NCBI GenBank assembly: GCA_963741495.1
Contig: CAVUID010000015.1
Span: 496,001 to 560,000, forward strand
Direction: 5' to 3'
Source of the DNA: Sulfurimicrobium sp963741495
GTDB lineage: Bacteria; Pseudomonadota; Gammaproteobacteria; Burkholderiales; Sulfuricellaceae
Length of the DNA stretch: 64,000 nucleotides
Shown here one piece after another: positions 35,958-45,155 of this stretch. The position numbers were made by a program, and so were the translations under genes. The first letter of the stretch is position 1; each line of letters starts with the position of its first letter. The notes under the pieces were generated by a model, which did no database searches, had not been told where the DNA came from, and was given only the letters and a program-made list of their open reading frames with translations.

Positions 35958-36833
35958 ATGCAAACAGTAACCAAAGCCGTATTTCCCGTCGCAGGTCTGG
36001 GCACACGCTTCCTCCCCGCGACCAAGGCCAGTCCCAAGGAAATGCTGACGGTGGTGGACAAGCCCCTGATCCAGTACGCAGTCGAAGAGGCGATTGCCGC
36101 CGGTATCACCGATATGGTTTTCATCACCGGTCGCAACAAGCGGGCAATCGAAGATCATTTCGACAAGGCATTCGAAATGGAAGCCGAACTCGAAGCCAAG
36201 GGCAAGACCGAGATGCTGGAAATGATACGCTCGGTCATACCCAGCCATATCAACTGCATTTATATCCGTCAGGCCGAGGCGCTTGGCCTGGGGCACGCCG
36301 TGCTGTGCGCCAAACCGGTAATCGGCAACGAACCCTTTGCCGTGATTCTGGCCGATGACCTGATCGATGCCGAACCGCCGGTGATGAAGCAGATGGTGGA
36401 TAAATTCACTTATTACCAGTGTTCCGTGCTGGGCGTGCAGAATGTAGCCCGGGAAGAAACCGGCCAGTACGGCATTGTGGATGCCCAGACCTTGTCGGAC
36501 CAGGTATTCAAGATTGACGGCATCGTCGAGAAACCGGCGCCGGATGTGGCGCCTTCGACGCTGGGCGTGGTGGGACGCTATATTTTGACACCGCGCATCT
36601 TCCATCACCTGGAAAACATCCCGACTGGCGCGGGGGGAGAAATCCAGCTGACCGACGCCATTGCCGCGATGCTCCATGAACAGCAGGTGCTGGCCTACCA
36701 GTTTGATGGCACGCGCTATGATTGCGGCAGCAAACTGGGCTATCTCAAGGCAACAGTCGAATATGCGCTCAAGCATCCGGAATTGAGCCACGATTTTTCG
36801 AGCTACTTGTCGTCGCTGATGCAGAAAAGTTAA
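35958..36833 (+). CDS. galU: UTP-glucose-1-phosphate uridylyltransferase
   Basis: GalU makes UDP-glucose for envelope and exopolysaccharide sugars. The 291-residue protein has the nucleotidyltransferase signature FPVAGLGTRFLPATKASPKE, the UDP-binding KPLIQYAVEEA, the VILADDLID metal region and the C-terminal GTRYDCGSKLGYLKA. It begins 7 bases after ligA and is probably co-transcribed. The nearby cyclic-di-GMP genes make a link to polysaccharide output plausible but unproven. Confidence 0.96.
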   Translation: MQTVTKAVFPVAGLGTRFLPATKASPKEMLTVVDKPLIQYAVEEAIAAGITDMVFITGRNKRAIEDHFDKAFEMEAELEAKGKTEMLEMIRSVIPSHINCIYIRQAEALGLGHAVLCAKPVIGNEPFAVILADDLIDAEPPVMKQMVDKFTYYQCSVLGVQNVAREETGQYGIVDAQTLSDQVFKIDGIVEKPAPDVAPSTLGVVGRYILTPRIFHHLENIPTGAGGEIQLTDAIAAMLHEQQVLAYQFDGTRYDCGSKLGYLKATVEYALKHPELSHDFSSYLSSLMQKS

Positions 36834-36859
36834 AGTCTCAAGTGGGCTGACTGAAGGGC

Positions 36860-37255
36860 GTGATCTTGGATTCTTTTGTCATTACGTGGCGTGAGTTGCT
36901 GATAGTCGTGGCAGTTGTGCTCGCGGTTTATGTCGCGGAAATGCTGCTGCTGTTGCGCACCAATCGCGGTTTCAGACGCTGGAAGCCCGAAGCCGAGGCG
37001 GGCAGGGTGGAAGCACTCGAATCCGAAGTCGAACAGTTGCGCGAACAGATCCTGGCCATTCACCAGCAGCTCGAAGATCGACCTATCCCCCAAACCCAAT
37101 ACGCCAGCTCGGCTTCATCGCTATCTACTCCCTACAGTCAGGCAATCCAGATGGCGCAGCAGGGCATGGGCGTGGATGAGGTGGCTGCCAGCTGCGGCAT
37201 TTCACGCGGTGAAGCCGAGCTGATCGTAGCCATGCACCAGGCTCGCAACCCATGA
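36860..37255 (+). CDS. DUF2802-like small membrane protein
   Basis: The 131-residue protein starts at a GTG with GAAGGG upstream. One membrane helix (LLIVVAVVLAVYVAEMLLLL) precedes a coiled coil (VEALESEVEQLREQILAI) and a C-terminal DUF2802-type motif (AIQMAQQGMGVDEVAASCGI, then SRGEAELIVAMH) that looks like a helix-turn-helix-like fold. DUF2802 proteins are often encoded near flagellar and chemotaxis genes. It overlaps the FliK-like gene by 4 bases (ATGA), so the two are coupled. Function unknown. Confidence 0.8.
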   Translation: MILDSFVITWRELLIVVAVVLAVYVAEMLLLLRTNRGFRRWKPEAEAGRVEALESEVEQLREQILAIHQQLEDRPIPQTQYASSASSLSTPYSQAIQMAQQGMGVDEVAASCGISRGEAELIVAMHQARNP

Positions 37256-38313
37256 TTCATAGCGATGTCTTGAGTCAGCTGCAACTGCTGATCAAGACAT
37301 CGGCTCCGCCGCTGCTGGAAGTCTCCCAGCAGCAACTGGCCCTGCCTCAGCTCACGCCAGGACAAAGGGTACCGGCCCATGTGATGGCCAATCTGCCCAA
37401 TGGCCGTTTCCAGGTCTTGATCGCCGACAAGACGCTGGACATGAATCTGCCCAAGAACACCCAGCCCGGCGACACCCTGGAACTGGTTTTCGTGTCGGGA
37501 AAACCGCGTCTGACTTTTATTCTGGCAAGCGACCTGGCCAATGTCGCTACCACTAGCGCGAGCGGTAAACCGCAGGTATCCCTGAGCGAAACCGCGCGCT
37601 TTCTTGGCGGGCTGCTGGAAAAAGCCGCGCAGCCGGATTCGGCGCAGACAAAGGCTGCCAGCATTTCCCAGACAGCGCCACTGCTTTCTGGTGCGCCGGG
37701 GAAAACGCTGGATTTTGCCCAGGTGCTGCATGGCGCTTTGACAAAAAGCGGGTTGTTTTACGAATCCCACCAGGCGCAATGGGTCGCAGGCCAGCGGCCT
37801 TTGACCGATTTGCTGCATGAGCCGCAAGGGCGTTTGTCTCCGGCTGCGGCCAATCTGACGCAGACAGAACAAACTTCCTCTCGTTCCCAGAATCCGATTG
37901 ACCTGATGGCAGGAAAAGCCCTTGCCGCCGCTCAGCCCGCTCATCCCGAAACCGTGCCCATCGTGCGCCAGCAGCTTGAAGCACTGGATACCCGCCAGGT
38001 CCTTTGGCAGGGCCAGGTCTGGCCTGGTCAGCCCATGGACTGGCGTATCGAGGAACGATCGGCACGTGAGCAGGGAGGCGGGGAGGCCGAGCAGCAGGAG
38101 TGGCAAACCAGCTTGCATCTGGTGCTGCCCCAGTTGGGGGAAATCAACGCCAGATTGATCCTGCATCCGCAGGGCATACGCATTCAGCTCGGCGCGGCAG
38201 AATCCGCAACCGTGGAACTGATGAGCGAACAGAAAGCTGCCTTGCAGCAGGGGATGGAGACTTCCGGTTTACGCCTGGCTGAAATCAAGGTGAGCAATGA
38301 AGCAGCCGGATGA
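37252..38313 (+). CDS. FliK C-terminal-domain protein (flagellar hook-length control-like)
   Basis: This 353-residue protein has a Gln/Ala/Ser-rich N-terminal and middle part and a C-terminal beta-rich Flg_hook domain (SLHLVLPQLGEINARLILHP, then GIRIQLGAAESATVEL). That domain in FliK switches the flagellar export gate from hook to filament subunits by contacting FlhB. An N-terminal globular segment (GQRVPAHVMANLPNGRFQVL) resembles the beta-domain seen in orphan FliK-like proteins. The next gene encodes an FlhB-tail homologue, which supports a functional pair. Confidence 0.8.
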   Translation: MIHSDVLSQLQLLIKTSAPPLLEVSQQQLALPQLTPGQRVPAHVMANLPNGRFQVLIADKTLDMNLPKNTQPGDTLELVFVSGKPRLTFILASDLANVATTSASGKPQVSLSETARFLGGLLEKAAQPDSAQTKAASISQTAPLLSGAPGKTLDFAQVLHGALTKSGLFYESHQAQWVAGQRPLTDLLHEPQGRLSPAAANLTQTEQTSSRSQNPIDLMAGKALAAAQPAHPETVPIVRQQLEALDTRQVLWQGQVWPGQPMDWRIEERSAREQGGGEAEQQEWQTSLHLVLPQLGEINARLILHPQGIRIQLGAAESATVELMSEQKAALQQGMETSGLRLAEIKVSNEAAG

Positions 38314-38587
38314 CCGTCGTACAGCTGTTGCCCTGGCCTACAACGCCGGCCAGTCGGCGCCGAAAGTGGTGGCCAAGGGGCGGGGTTTGCTGGCGGATGC
38401 CATCATCGAGCGCGCCAAGGAAGCCGGCGTGTACGTGCATGAATCTCCGGCGCTGGTGTCCCTGCTGATGCAAGTCGACCTGGACCAGCATATTCCCCCG
38501 GAACTGTATCTGGCGGTAGCCGAACTGCTGGCCTGGCTGTACCGGCTGGAGCATGGCGAGAAGCCGGAAGTTCCGCCGGGGATTTAG
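38297..38587 (+). CDS. FlhB C-terminal-domain homologue (FhlB-like)
   Basis: The 96-residue cytosolic protein matches the FlhB/YscU export-switch tail without its membrane part (AVALAYNAGQSAPKVVAKGR, then GVYVHESPALVSLLMQVDLD). The autocleavage motif NPTH of FlhB is absent: the equivalent region lies before the start. Free FlhB-tail proteins can replace the FlhB C-terminus in export. It overlaps the FliK-like gene by 17 bases and the convergent glnD by 4 bases. Confidence 0.88.
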   Translation: MKQPDDRRTAVALAYNAGQSAPKVVAKGRGLLADAIIERAKEAGVYVHESPALVSLLMQVDLDQHIPPELYLAVAELLAWLYRLEHGEKPEVPPGI

Positions 38588-41157
38588 GAATGGAGCTGTT
38601 TCAGCAGCTCGGTTTCGAATTGCAACACGGCCTTGGTTTTGTCCAGCAACACGCCGGAGATGAGGAAAGTATCCTCGGCTCGTTCACCCAGGGTATTGAT
38701 CTTGGCGGTATGGAGATGAATGCCGTGGGCGAGAAATACCCGGGCAATGCCGTATAGCAGGCCGGGACGGTCGCCGGCGATGAGCGACAGCACCTGATAG
38801 AGCCCTTTTTCATCCGGCTTGATGCTGACCTGCGGGGTGATGGGAAAATGTTTCAGCTGTCGGCTGACCCTGCCGCGCGAAGCGGCTTCCAGCGGCCTGG
38901 CCTGGCGTAGTTCCTGTGCCAGTTCATATTCGATGTAATTCAGCAGGTCGCGGTAGTGCGTTGCACGCTTTTCCTCGTCCAGCACCACAAAGCTGTCCAG
39001 TGCATCGCCGTTCTGCGTGGTATGAATTTTGGCTTCGACGATATTGAACCCCACGCGCTCGAAAAAACCGCATATACGGGCAAAAAGATCTTCCCGGTCC
39101 GGCGTATAGATCATCACCTGCAGGCCTTCTCCGCTTGGAGCCAGGCGCGCCCGGACAAAGGGCGTGCCTTCGATTGCAAGCCGCCCGAGAACCCGCGTGT
39201 GCCAGGCAATTTCCTGCGCTTCATGGCGCATGAAATAACCTTCGTCCAGCTTGCCCCAGAGATTCTGCGCTGCGGATTCCGGTACGGCATGCTGGCGCAG
39301 AATACTCAGCGCTTCACGCTGCCTTTCATCCAGTTGCTCTCCAGTGCTTGTCGCGCCGCAGAGGAAGCGGCAGGTGGCGTGATAGAGGTTCTCCAGCAGG
39401 CGGCTTTTCCATGCGTTCCACACCTTGGGGCTGGTGCCGCGAATGTCGGCCACCGTGAGCAGATAGAGCGCGGTGAGATGGCGTTCATCGTGTATGTAGC
39501 TGCCGAATGTGGCGATTACTTCTGGGTCGCTGATATCCTGTTTCTGCGCCACAGAGGACATGGTGAGATGGCTTTCGACCAGCCAGCAAACCTGTTCAGT
39601 ATCTTCCTGATTCAGCCCGTGCTGGATGCAGAAGCGCCTTGCATCTGCCTTGCCGAGCCTGGAGTGATCGCCGCCACGACCCTTGGCGATATCGTGGAAC
39701 AGGGCTGCAAGATACAGCACCTCGGGCCGCTCGAAAGACCGGATCAGGCGGCTGCACAGAGGGAATTCATGGGCAAATTCAGGGACGGTAAAGCGCCGCA
39801 GGTTACGCAGCACCATCAGGGTGTGCTCATCGACGGTATAGACATGAAACAGGTCATGCTGCATCTGGCCGACAATGCGTCCGAAAGCTGGAATGTAGCG
39901 AGCCAGCACGCCATACTGGTTCATCCTGCGCAGAATATGGGTCAGTCCGACTGGCTCGCGAATAATGGCCATGAAACGGGCCTGATTGGCCGGGTCGTGC
40001 CGGAATGCGGCATCAATCAGGGGCACGGCACGCCACAGGGCGCGCAGCGTCTGAGCACTGATGCCTTTCAGCTCGCCATGGCGCTGCAGCAGATGGAAAC
40101 ACTCCAGGATGGCACCCGGCTCGCGCTGAAAGATTTCTTCTTCGCAGGCTTCCAGCAACTGATTGCGGGCCTGGAAACGGTCACCGAGGGGGAGAGGCGG
40201 GGCGGCTTGGGCGGAGCGCAGACGGGCACCGAGATTTTGCAGCAAAATCTCGTTCATCAGATTGACTGCCTTGGCGGTACGGTAATAGCGCTGCATCAGC
40301 AGTTCACTGGCAGAGCGGTTTTTCTGGTTTTTGAAACCGAGCTGTTCGGCCAGAGACGTCTGGTAATCGAACAGCAAGCGATCCTCGCGACGTTTGGCCA
40401 GATAGTGCAGGCGAATCCGCAAGCTTTGCAAATACAGCTCGTTACGCTGGATCTGGCGCGCTTCCTGGGCGGTGATCAGGGATTCGGTCACCAGCTCCTT
40501 CCATGTTCCGCCCAGCTTCAGTGCCTGGCTGATCCACAGCACCGTCTGCAAATCGCGCAGGCCGCCGGGGCTTTCCTTGAGATTGGGCTCGAGATTGTAG
40601 GCCGTATCGTGGAAGCGCGCATGGCGCTGCTGTTGTTCCAGCAGTTTGGCACGAAGAAAATCGGCTCGATCCAGTGTGTCATGCAATGAATGCTGCAAAC
40701 ATTCAAAAACGGCAGCACTGCCAGCAAGCAGGCGTGCTTCCAGCAAATTGGTCTGGACAGTGACATCCTTGGCGGATTCTTCCTGGCACTCGCTCACTGT
40801 TCTTACGCTATGGCCAACGTCCAGTCCGATATCCCAGAACAGGCCTATCATCTGCTCGAGTCTGGAAGCGGTTTCAAGGTCCGGTTCGGACTCCAGCAGA
40901 AGCAACAGATCAACATCGGAATAGGGGAAAAGCAGGCCGCGTCCATATCCGCCCACCGCGACCAGTGCGGCGGATGCAGGCATATTGCCGGCGCGCCATA
41001 TTTCCCGCAGTACGCCGTCCACCAGCTGAGCATGCTGTTGCAGGGAAGTCATAGCGTGAGGGCGACTAAAAAACTGATCGGCTAGAGCGGCGCGCCCGGT
41101 CTGAATAAGGGCGCGCCAGTGGGCAAGATCCTGCCCAGGAATGGCAGCTACAGGCAT
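38584..41157 (-). CDS. glnD: [Protein-PII] uridylyltransferase / uridylyl-removing enzyme
   Basis: GlnD adds or removes UMP on PII in response to glutamine. In the 857-residue protein the nucleotidyltransferase domain has VAVGGYGRGLLFPYSDVDLL with both metal Asp residues. The GlnD linker, an HD domain (AALFHDIAKGRGGDHSRLG) and two C-terminal ACT domains (the second ending in ILSGVLLDKTKAVL) follow. All catalytic parts appear intact. It lies 4 bases after map and is co-transcribed with it, the usual betaproteobacterial arrangement. Confidence 0.97.
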   Translation of the reverse strand: MPVAAIPGQDLAHWRALIQTGRAALADQFFSRPHAMTSLQQHAQLVDGVLREIWRAGNMPASAALVAVGGYGRGLLFPYSDVDLLLLLESEPDLETASRLEQMIGLFWDIGLDVGHSVRTVSECQEESAKDVTVQTNLLEARLLAGSAAVFECLQHSLHDTLDRADFLRAKLLEQQQRHARFHDTAYNLEPNLKESPGGLRDLQTVLWISQALKLGGTWKELVTESLITAQEARQIQRNELYLQSLRIRLHYLAKRREDRLLFDYQTSLAEQLGFKNQKNRSASELLMQRYYRTAKAVNLMNEILLQNLGARLRSAQAAPPLPLGDRFQARNQLLEACEEEIFQREPGAILECFHLLQRHGELKGISAQTLRALWRAVPLIDAAFRHDPANQARFMAIIREPVGLTHILRRMNQYGVLARYIPAFGRIVGQMQHDLFHVYTVDEHTLMVLRNLRRFTVPEFAHEFPLCSRLIRSFERPEVLYLAALFHDIAKGRGGDHSRLGKADARRFCIQHGLNQEDTEQVCWLVESHLTMSSVAQKQDISDPEVIATFGSYIHDERHLTALYLLTVADIRGTSPKVWNAWKSRLLENLYHATCRFLCGATSTGEQLDERQREALSILRQHAVPESAAQNLWGKLDEGYFMRHEAQEIAWHTRVLGRLAIEGTPFVRARLAPSGEGLQVMIYTPDREDLFARICGFFERVGFNIVEAKIHTTQNGDALDSFVVLDEEKRATHYRDLLNYIEYELAQELRQARPLEAASRGRVSRQLKHFPITPQVSIKPDEKGLYQVLSLIAGDRPGLLYGIARVFLAHGIHLHTAKINTLGERAEDTFLISGVLLDKTKAVLQFETELLKQLHS

Positions 41158-41161
41158 GAGG

Positions 41162-41962
41162 TCAGGCTACGGAGGCAGGAACAGGCGGCATGCCGGGAGA
41201 GGCCGTCAGCACCTCGAAGCCGCTGTCATTCACCAGAATCGTATGCTCCCACTGGGCCGAGAGGCTGTGATCCTTGGTGACGATGCTCCAGCCGTCGCCG
41301 AGCTGGCGAATATCGCGCCGCCCGGCGTTGATCATCGGCTCGATGGTGAAAATCATGCCCGCTTCAAGCTTGGGGCCAGTTCCGGCTTTGCCATAGTGCA
41401 GCACTTGCGGGTCTTCGTGAAAATTTCGTCCGATACCGTGGCCGCAAAATTCGCGCACCACGCTGAAACCGTTGCTCTCGGCATGGCGCTGAATCACGTT
41501 GCCGATATCGCCCAGGCGCGCACCCGGCTTGACGACCTTGATGCCCAGCCACAGGCATTCATAGGTAATCTCGCACAGGCGCCTGGCTTGAATTGAAGGC
41601 TCCCCGACGTAGAACATGCGGCTGCTGTCGCCATGAAAGCCATCCTTGATCACGGTGACATCGATGTTGATGATGTCGCCGTTTTTTAATACCTTGTCGC
41701 CGGGCACGCCATGGCAAACCTGGTGATTGACCGAAGTGCAAATAGATTTCGGATACGGATCATGGCCCGACGGCGCATAGTTCAGCGGCGCGGGAATCGC
41801 GTGCTGAACGTCAATGGTGTAATCGTGGCAAATCTTGTCCAGTTCTGCAGTCGTGACGCCGGCTTTGACAAACTGCCCGATGTAATCGAGCTGCTCGCCC
41901 GCGAGCCGTCCGGCTACGCGCATTTTCTCGATTTCGTCTGCGGTTTTGATGCTAATGCTCAT
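41162..41962 (-). CDS. map: Methionine aminopeptidase, type I
   Basis: Map removes the initiator Met from new proteins. The 266-residue protein has the five metal ligands in their usual settings: IINIDVTVIKDGFHGDSSRM (two Asp), FCGHGIGRNFHEDPQVLHYG (His), FTIEPMINAGRRDIR (Glu) and a final Glu in SAQWEHTILV. It is first in map-glnD. The divergent partner is an MscS-like gene rather than the usual rpsB-tsf, hinting at a rearrangement on that side. Confidence 0.97.
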   Translation of the reverse strand: MSISIKTADEIEKMRVAGRLAGEQLDYIGQFVKAGVTTAELDKICHDYTIDVQHAIPAPLNYAPSGHDPYPKSICTSVNHQVCHGVPGDKVLKNGDIINIDVTVIKDGFHGDSSRMFYVGEPSIQARRLCEITYECLWLGIKVVKPGARLGDIGNVIQRHAESNGFSVVREFCGHGIGRNFHEDPQVLHYGKAGTGPKLEAGMIFTIEPMINAGRRDIRQLGDGWSIVTKDHSLSAQWEHTILVNDSGFEVLTASPGMPPVPASVA

Positions 41963-42166
41963 AAGTTATACTGTTCATATGTTAAATGAGCAGAGAATAG
42001 AGGATCACAGCCTTTTGATCAATGAAAGCAGGGCCGGGGAGGGCTAATTCGTGAGCATGAATTTCATCTGAAATGGAACAATCCTCATATTCGGCTCACC
42101 TTTTCTCTGATTAACAAGCGAAGCATTTTTGCAGTGCCTCCCAATGACGCCTTACGGAGATAATTA

Positions 42167-43006
42167 ATGGATGTTTTCTCGCAATGGCGTGATGCGCTTG
42201 CCAGCGTTCTCGATCAGACCATGGAGCGACTGGCGCTCTATCTGCCGAATGTGCTCGGCGCATTCCTGCTGCTTTTTGTCGGCTGGATCGTGGCGCACCT
42301 GTTGCGGGCAACGGCGGTTCGCCTGACCCTGCTCGGTGAAAGTGCGCTGACGCGCTTTTCCGCGAGCCGGGGTGCTTCGCCAAAACGCCTGTCCAGTGCA
42401 TCGGCAAAGATCCTCGGCAGCGTTGTTTTCTGGGTGGTCCTGCTATTTTTTCTCACGGCCGCGACGCAGGTATTGGGTCTGGATACCTTCACCACCTGGC
42501 TTGCCCGCGTGGTCGATTACCTGCCGACCGTATTTGTCGGCGCACTCATTATCGTTGCCGGATTTCTGGTCAGCCGACTGGCGCGTGAAGTGGTGCATGC
42601 GGCGGCTGCCGGCGCCGGTGAGCGCCAGCGCGCCCTGATCGGCCGCGTGGTGCAGGCTGCCATTCTGGTGACGGCCATCCTGGTCGGTGCGGAGCAGATC
42701 GGCATCAAGGTGACTTTCCTCGTCATCCTTGCGGCGGCAGCCGGCATCTCCCTGGTGGGTGCGGTGGCACTGGCGCTGAGCCTTGGTGCCCGCGAGTATG
42801 TTGCCAATCTGATCGGCGCGCACTATCTGCGCCAACGCTACAGCGTCGGGCAGCATGTTCGCGTAGCCGGGTACGAAGGCCGGATTCTGGAGCTGACCGA
42901 GACGGCGGTCGTGCTTGAAACCGCCGAGGGTCGCGCCAGCCTCCCGGCCAAGGTGTTCAACGAGCAGCCGATTGTGCTGGTGGTGAGCGGGGCGCGCGAT
43001 GGCTAG
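42167..43006 (+). CDS. MscS-family mechanosensitive channel (CmpX-like)
   Basis: The 279-residue inner-membrane protein has about five helices (first LYLPNVLGAFLLLFVGWIVA; then VVFWVVLLFFLTAATQVLGL). The paired Gly/Ala-rich segments are typical of small MscS relatives, and the C-terminal beta domain (YSVGQHVRVAGYEGRILELT, then VVLETAEGRASLPAKVF) matches the channel vestibule. Such channels release solutes on osmotic down-shock. ACGGAGA lies 6 bases before the ATG. It is first in a seven-gene overlapping operon and overlaps the next gene by 8 bases. Confidence 0.85.
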   Translation: MDVFSQWRDALASVLDQTMERLALYLPNVLGAFLLLFVGWIVAHLLRATAVRLTLLGESALTRFSASRGASPKRLSSASAKILGSVVFWVVLLFFLTAATQVLGLDTFTTWLARVVDYLPTVFVGALIIVAGFLVSRLAREVVHAAAAGAGERQRALIGRVVQAAILVTAILVGAEQIGIKVTFLVILAAAAGISLVGAVALALSLGAREYVANLIGAHYLRQRYSVGQHVRVAGYEGRILELTETAVVLETAEGRASLPAKVFNEQPIVLVVSGARDG

Positions 43007-43841
43007 CAGCGAAGAACTCAGCTACGCCTTTCTTGAAGCCCATCCGGCGGATGCGGCGCGGGTACTCGAACGGCTTGCCCCCGCCTCCGCTGCGGCGCTG
43101 CTCCAGTCTGCGCCGCAGCGGCTTGCCTCGCCGGTGCTGCGCCAGATGCTTCCGCTTGCCGGTGCGCGTTGCCTGGAACAGATGGAAGATAGCGAAACAA
43201 TCGGGCTGCTGCGCGGCGTAGGCGCTCAGGCAGGGGTTGCCTTGCTGCGTCACTTCGGTACCGAGCGCAGGGCGCAAATGCTGGCCGAGTTGCCGACTGC
43301 ACTTACCCTTGCCTACGAACTCCTGCTCGGTTACCCGGAGGGCACTGTCGGGGCATGGATGGACCCGCACGCGCTGGCGCTGCCCGCAGACATGAGCAGT
43401 GCCGATTCGCTCGAACGCGTGCGCCGCGCCGAAGATGCACCCGTCGCCGATCCCTATGTCATTGACCGCAATCAGCGCCTGATGGGTTATGTCGAACTCG
43501 CCGATTTGCTGCGCGCGGATGCTGCGATGCCGCTCACCAGACTGGTACGGCCAAGTCCGCACCAGTTGCCGGCTCAGTCGCTGCTAGCCGGGCTGCGCAA
43601 TCATCCGGGATGGCGCGAGTCTTCCACACTGCCCGTCGTCGACCGCAGCGATCGGCTGGTTGGCGCAATCACGCATGCCGCGATGCAGCGGGCACTTTCC
43701 CTGGAATACAGCCCGCCGACGCCGCGCAACGCTGAAAACACGCTTGCCGGTGTTGCCGGTGCTTACTGGTTCGGCGTCTCCGCGCTGATCCAGGCACTGG
43801 TCAGCCTGCTGCCGGCAGAAGGCAAGGCGCGCAAATCATGA
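42999..43841 (+). CDS. MgtE-like cytosolic regulatory protein without transport domain
   Basis: The 280-residue protein resembles the soluble half of MgtE: an MgtE_N superhelix at about 5-120 (HPADAARVLERLAPASAAAL, then LPTALTLAYELLLGYPEG) and a CBS pair at about 125-235 (TLPVVDRSDRLVGAITHAAM). Instead of five transport helices there is one hydrophobic stretch (GVAGAYWFGVSALIQALVSL). It may bind Mg2+ or nucleotides and regulate the neighbouring full MgtE or channel. Alternatively it is a truncated duplicate kept in the operon. It overlaps the next gene by ATGA. Confidence 0.8.
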   Translation: MASSEELSYAFLEAHPADAARVLERLAPASAAALLQSAPQRLASPVLRQMLPLAGARCLEQMEDSETIGLLRGVGAQAGVALLRHFGTERRAQMLAELPTALTLAYELLLGYPEGTVGAWMDPHALALPADMSSADSLERVRRAEDAPVADPYVIDRNQRLMGYVELADLLRADAAMPLTRLVRPSPHQLPAQSLLAGLRNHPGWRESSTLPVVDRSDRLVGAITHAAMQRALSLEYSPPTPRNAENTLAGVAGAYWFGVSALIQALVSLLPAEGKARKS

Positions 43842-45145
43842 GTACGGGAGCCGAAGCGGCCATCGCCGCTCTCAATCTGCATTTTCTGCTCGATTATCCG
43901 CGCGAGGCGGCGCGGCGCATCGAGGCGATGCCGCCGGACGAGGTGAGCGCAATGCTGGCGGCGCAGCCGGTGCATGCCGTGCTGCCGGTATGGCACAGCC
44001 TTGCCACTGACGTGGAGCAGGCGGTATTCACCGAGTTGCCGGAGCCGCGGGCCGTGGAGCTTCTTGCCGAGATGGAGCCGGCGCGCAGTGCCGCGCTGCT
44101 CAGCCGCCTGGAGGAAGAAGAGCGCGAGCACTTCATCGGGTTGCTCAACGCGCAGGTCGCTGCCGAAATCGGCCGGCTGATGCAGTATCCGCCCGATTCC
44201 GCGGGCCAGTTCATGGATCCGCGCGTGCTGGCCTTCCGCGCCGAACTGACCGCACACGAGGCGCTGGCTCGACTGCGCCAGACCAAACGACGCGGTTTGC
44301 GCGAACTGTATCTGGTGGATGACGATGGCCGGCTCGAGGGGCGTGTCGACATCCAGGATCTGGCACTCGCCGAGCCGGACGAAACACTGGCGCGAATCGC
44401 GCGCAAGATCGTGGATGCGGTGCAGGACACCGCCTCCCGCGAAGACGTGGTGGAGAAAATGCAGCAGGACGCGGTGACCGACCTGCCGGTGATCGATTTC
44501 GACGGGCGTCTGGTCGGCGTCATTCACCAGGCCATGCTGGCTTCCGCCGTGCAGCAGGAAACCACGCTGGACATCCTGACCATGGTCGGTGCGAGCCGCG
44601 ACGAGCGCGCGCTTTCCTCCGCCACGTTTGCCGTGGTCAAGCGCCTGCCGTGGCTGCAGATCAACCTCCTGACCGCCTTTCTTGCTGCCTCCGTGGTCGG
44701 GCTGTTCGAGAGCACCATCGCCAAATACACCGCGCTCGCGGTGCTGCTGCCGGTGGTCGCGGGACAGTCCGGAAACGCCGGTGCGCAGGCGCTGGCGGTA
44801 ACGATGCGCGGCCTGGTGCTGCGCGAAATCAGCCTGCGCCACTGGCCACGGGTGGTATTCAAGGAGTTCAATGTCGGCCTGATGAATGGTCTAGCAATCG
44901 CCGCCACGACCGCGATTGGCGTGTACATCTGGAGCGGGTCCTTGGGGCTGGTGCTGGTGATTGCAGCCTCGATGGTGATTTCGATGGTCGCTGCCGGCTT
45001 TGCGGGCGCGCTGGTTCCCATCATGCTGCAACGCTTCGGGCAGGACCCGGCGCAGTCCTCCTCGATCATTCTCACGACCGTCACCGATGTGGTCGGATTC
45101 TTTTCCTTCCTTGGCATCGCGACACTTTTTTCGTCGCTGCTCTGA
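43838..45145 (+). CDS. mgtE: Magnesium transporter MgtE
   Basis: The 435-residue Mg2+ channel has an N-terminal superhelical domain (8-130), a CBS pair (about 135-255; VTDLPVIDFDGRLVGVIHQ) and a five-helix pore domain. The pore domain has the MgtE signature AVLLPVVAGQSGNAGAQALA and the last helix DVVGFFSFLGIATLF. In known MgtE the cytosolic domains close the pore when Mg2+ is high. It is slightly shorter than the typical 450 aa. It is coupled to the truncated paralogue and followed 10 bases later by pqiA-like genes. Confidence 0.93.
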   Translation: MSTGAEAAIAALNLHFLLDYPREAARRIEAMPPDEVSAMLAAQPVHAVLPVWHSLATDVEQAVFTELPEPRAVELLAEMEPARSAALLSRLEEEEREHFIGLLNAQVAAEIGRLMQYPPDSAGQFMDPRVLAFRAELTAHEALARLRQTKRRGLRELYLVDDDGRLEGRVDIQDLALAEPDETLARIARKIVDAVQDTASREDVVEKMQQDAVTDLPVIDFDGRLVGVIHQAMLASAVQQETTLDILTMVGASRDERALSSATFAVVKRLPWLQINLLTAFLAASVVGLFESTIAKYTALAVLLPVVAGQSGNAGAQALAVTMRGLVLREISLRHWPRVVFKEFNVGLMNGLAIAATTAIGVYIWSGSLGLVLVIAASMVISMVAAGFAGALVPIMLQRFGQDPAQSSSIILTTVTDVVGFFSFLGIATLFSSLL

Positions 45146-45155
45146 TCGACTGACC

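Noticed and set aside
38956..40689. 577-codon open frame opposite glnD
   Set aside because: GlnD is certain on the minus strand; the plus-strand translation shows no recognisable motif and no ribosome site.
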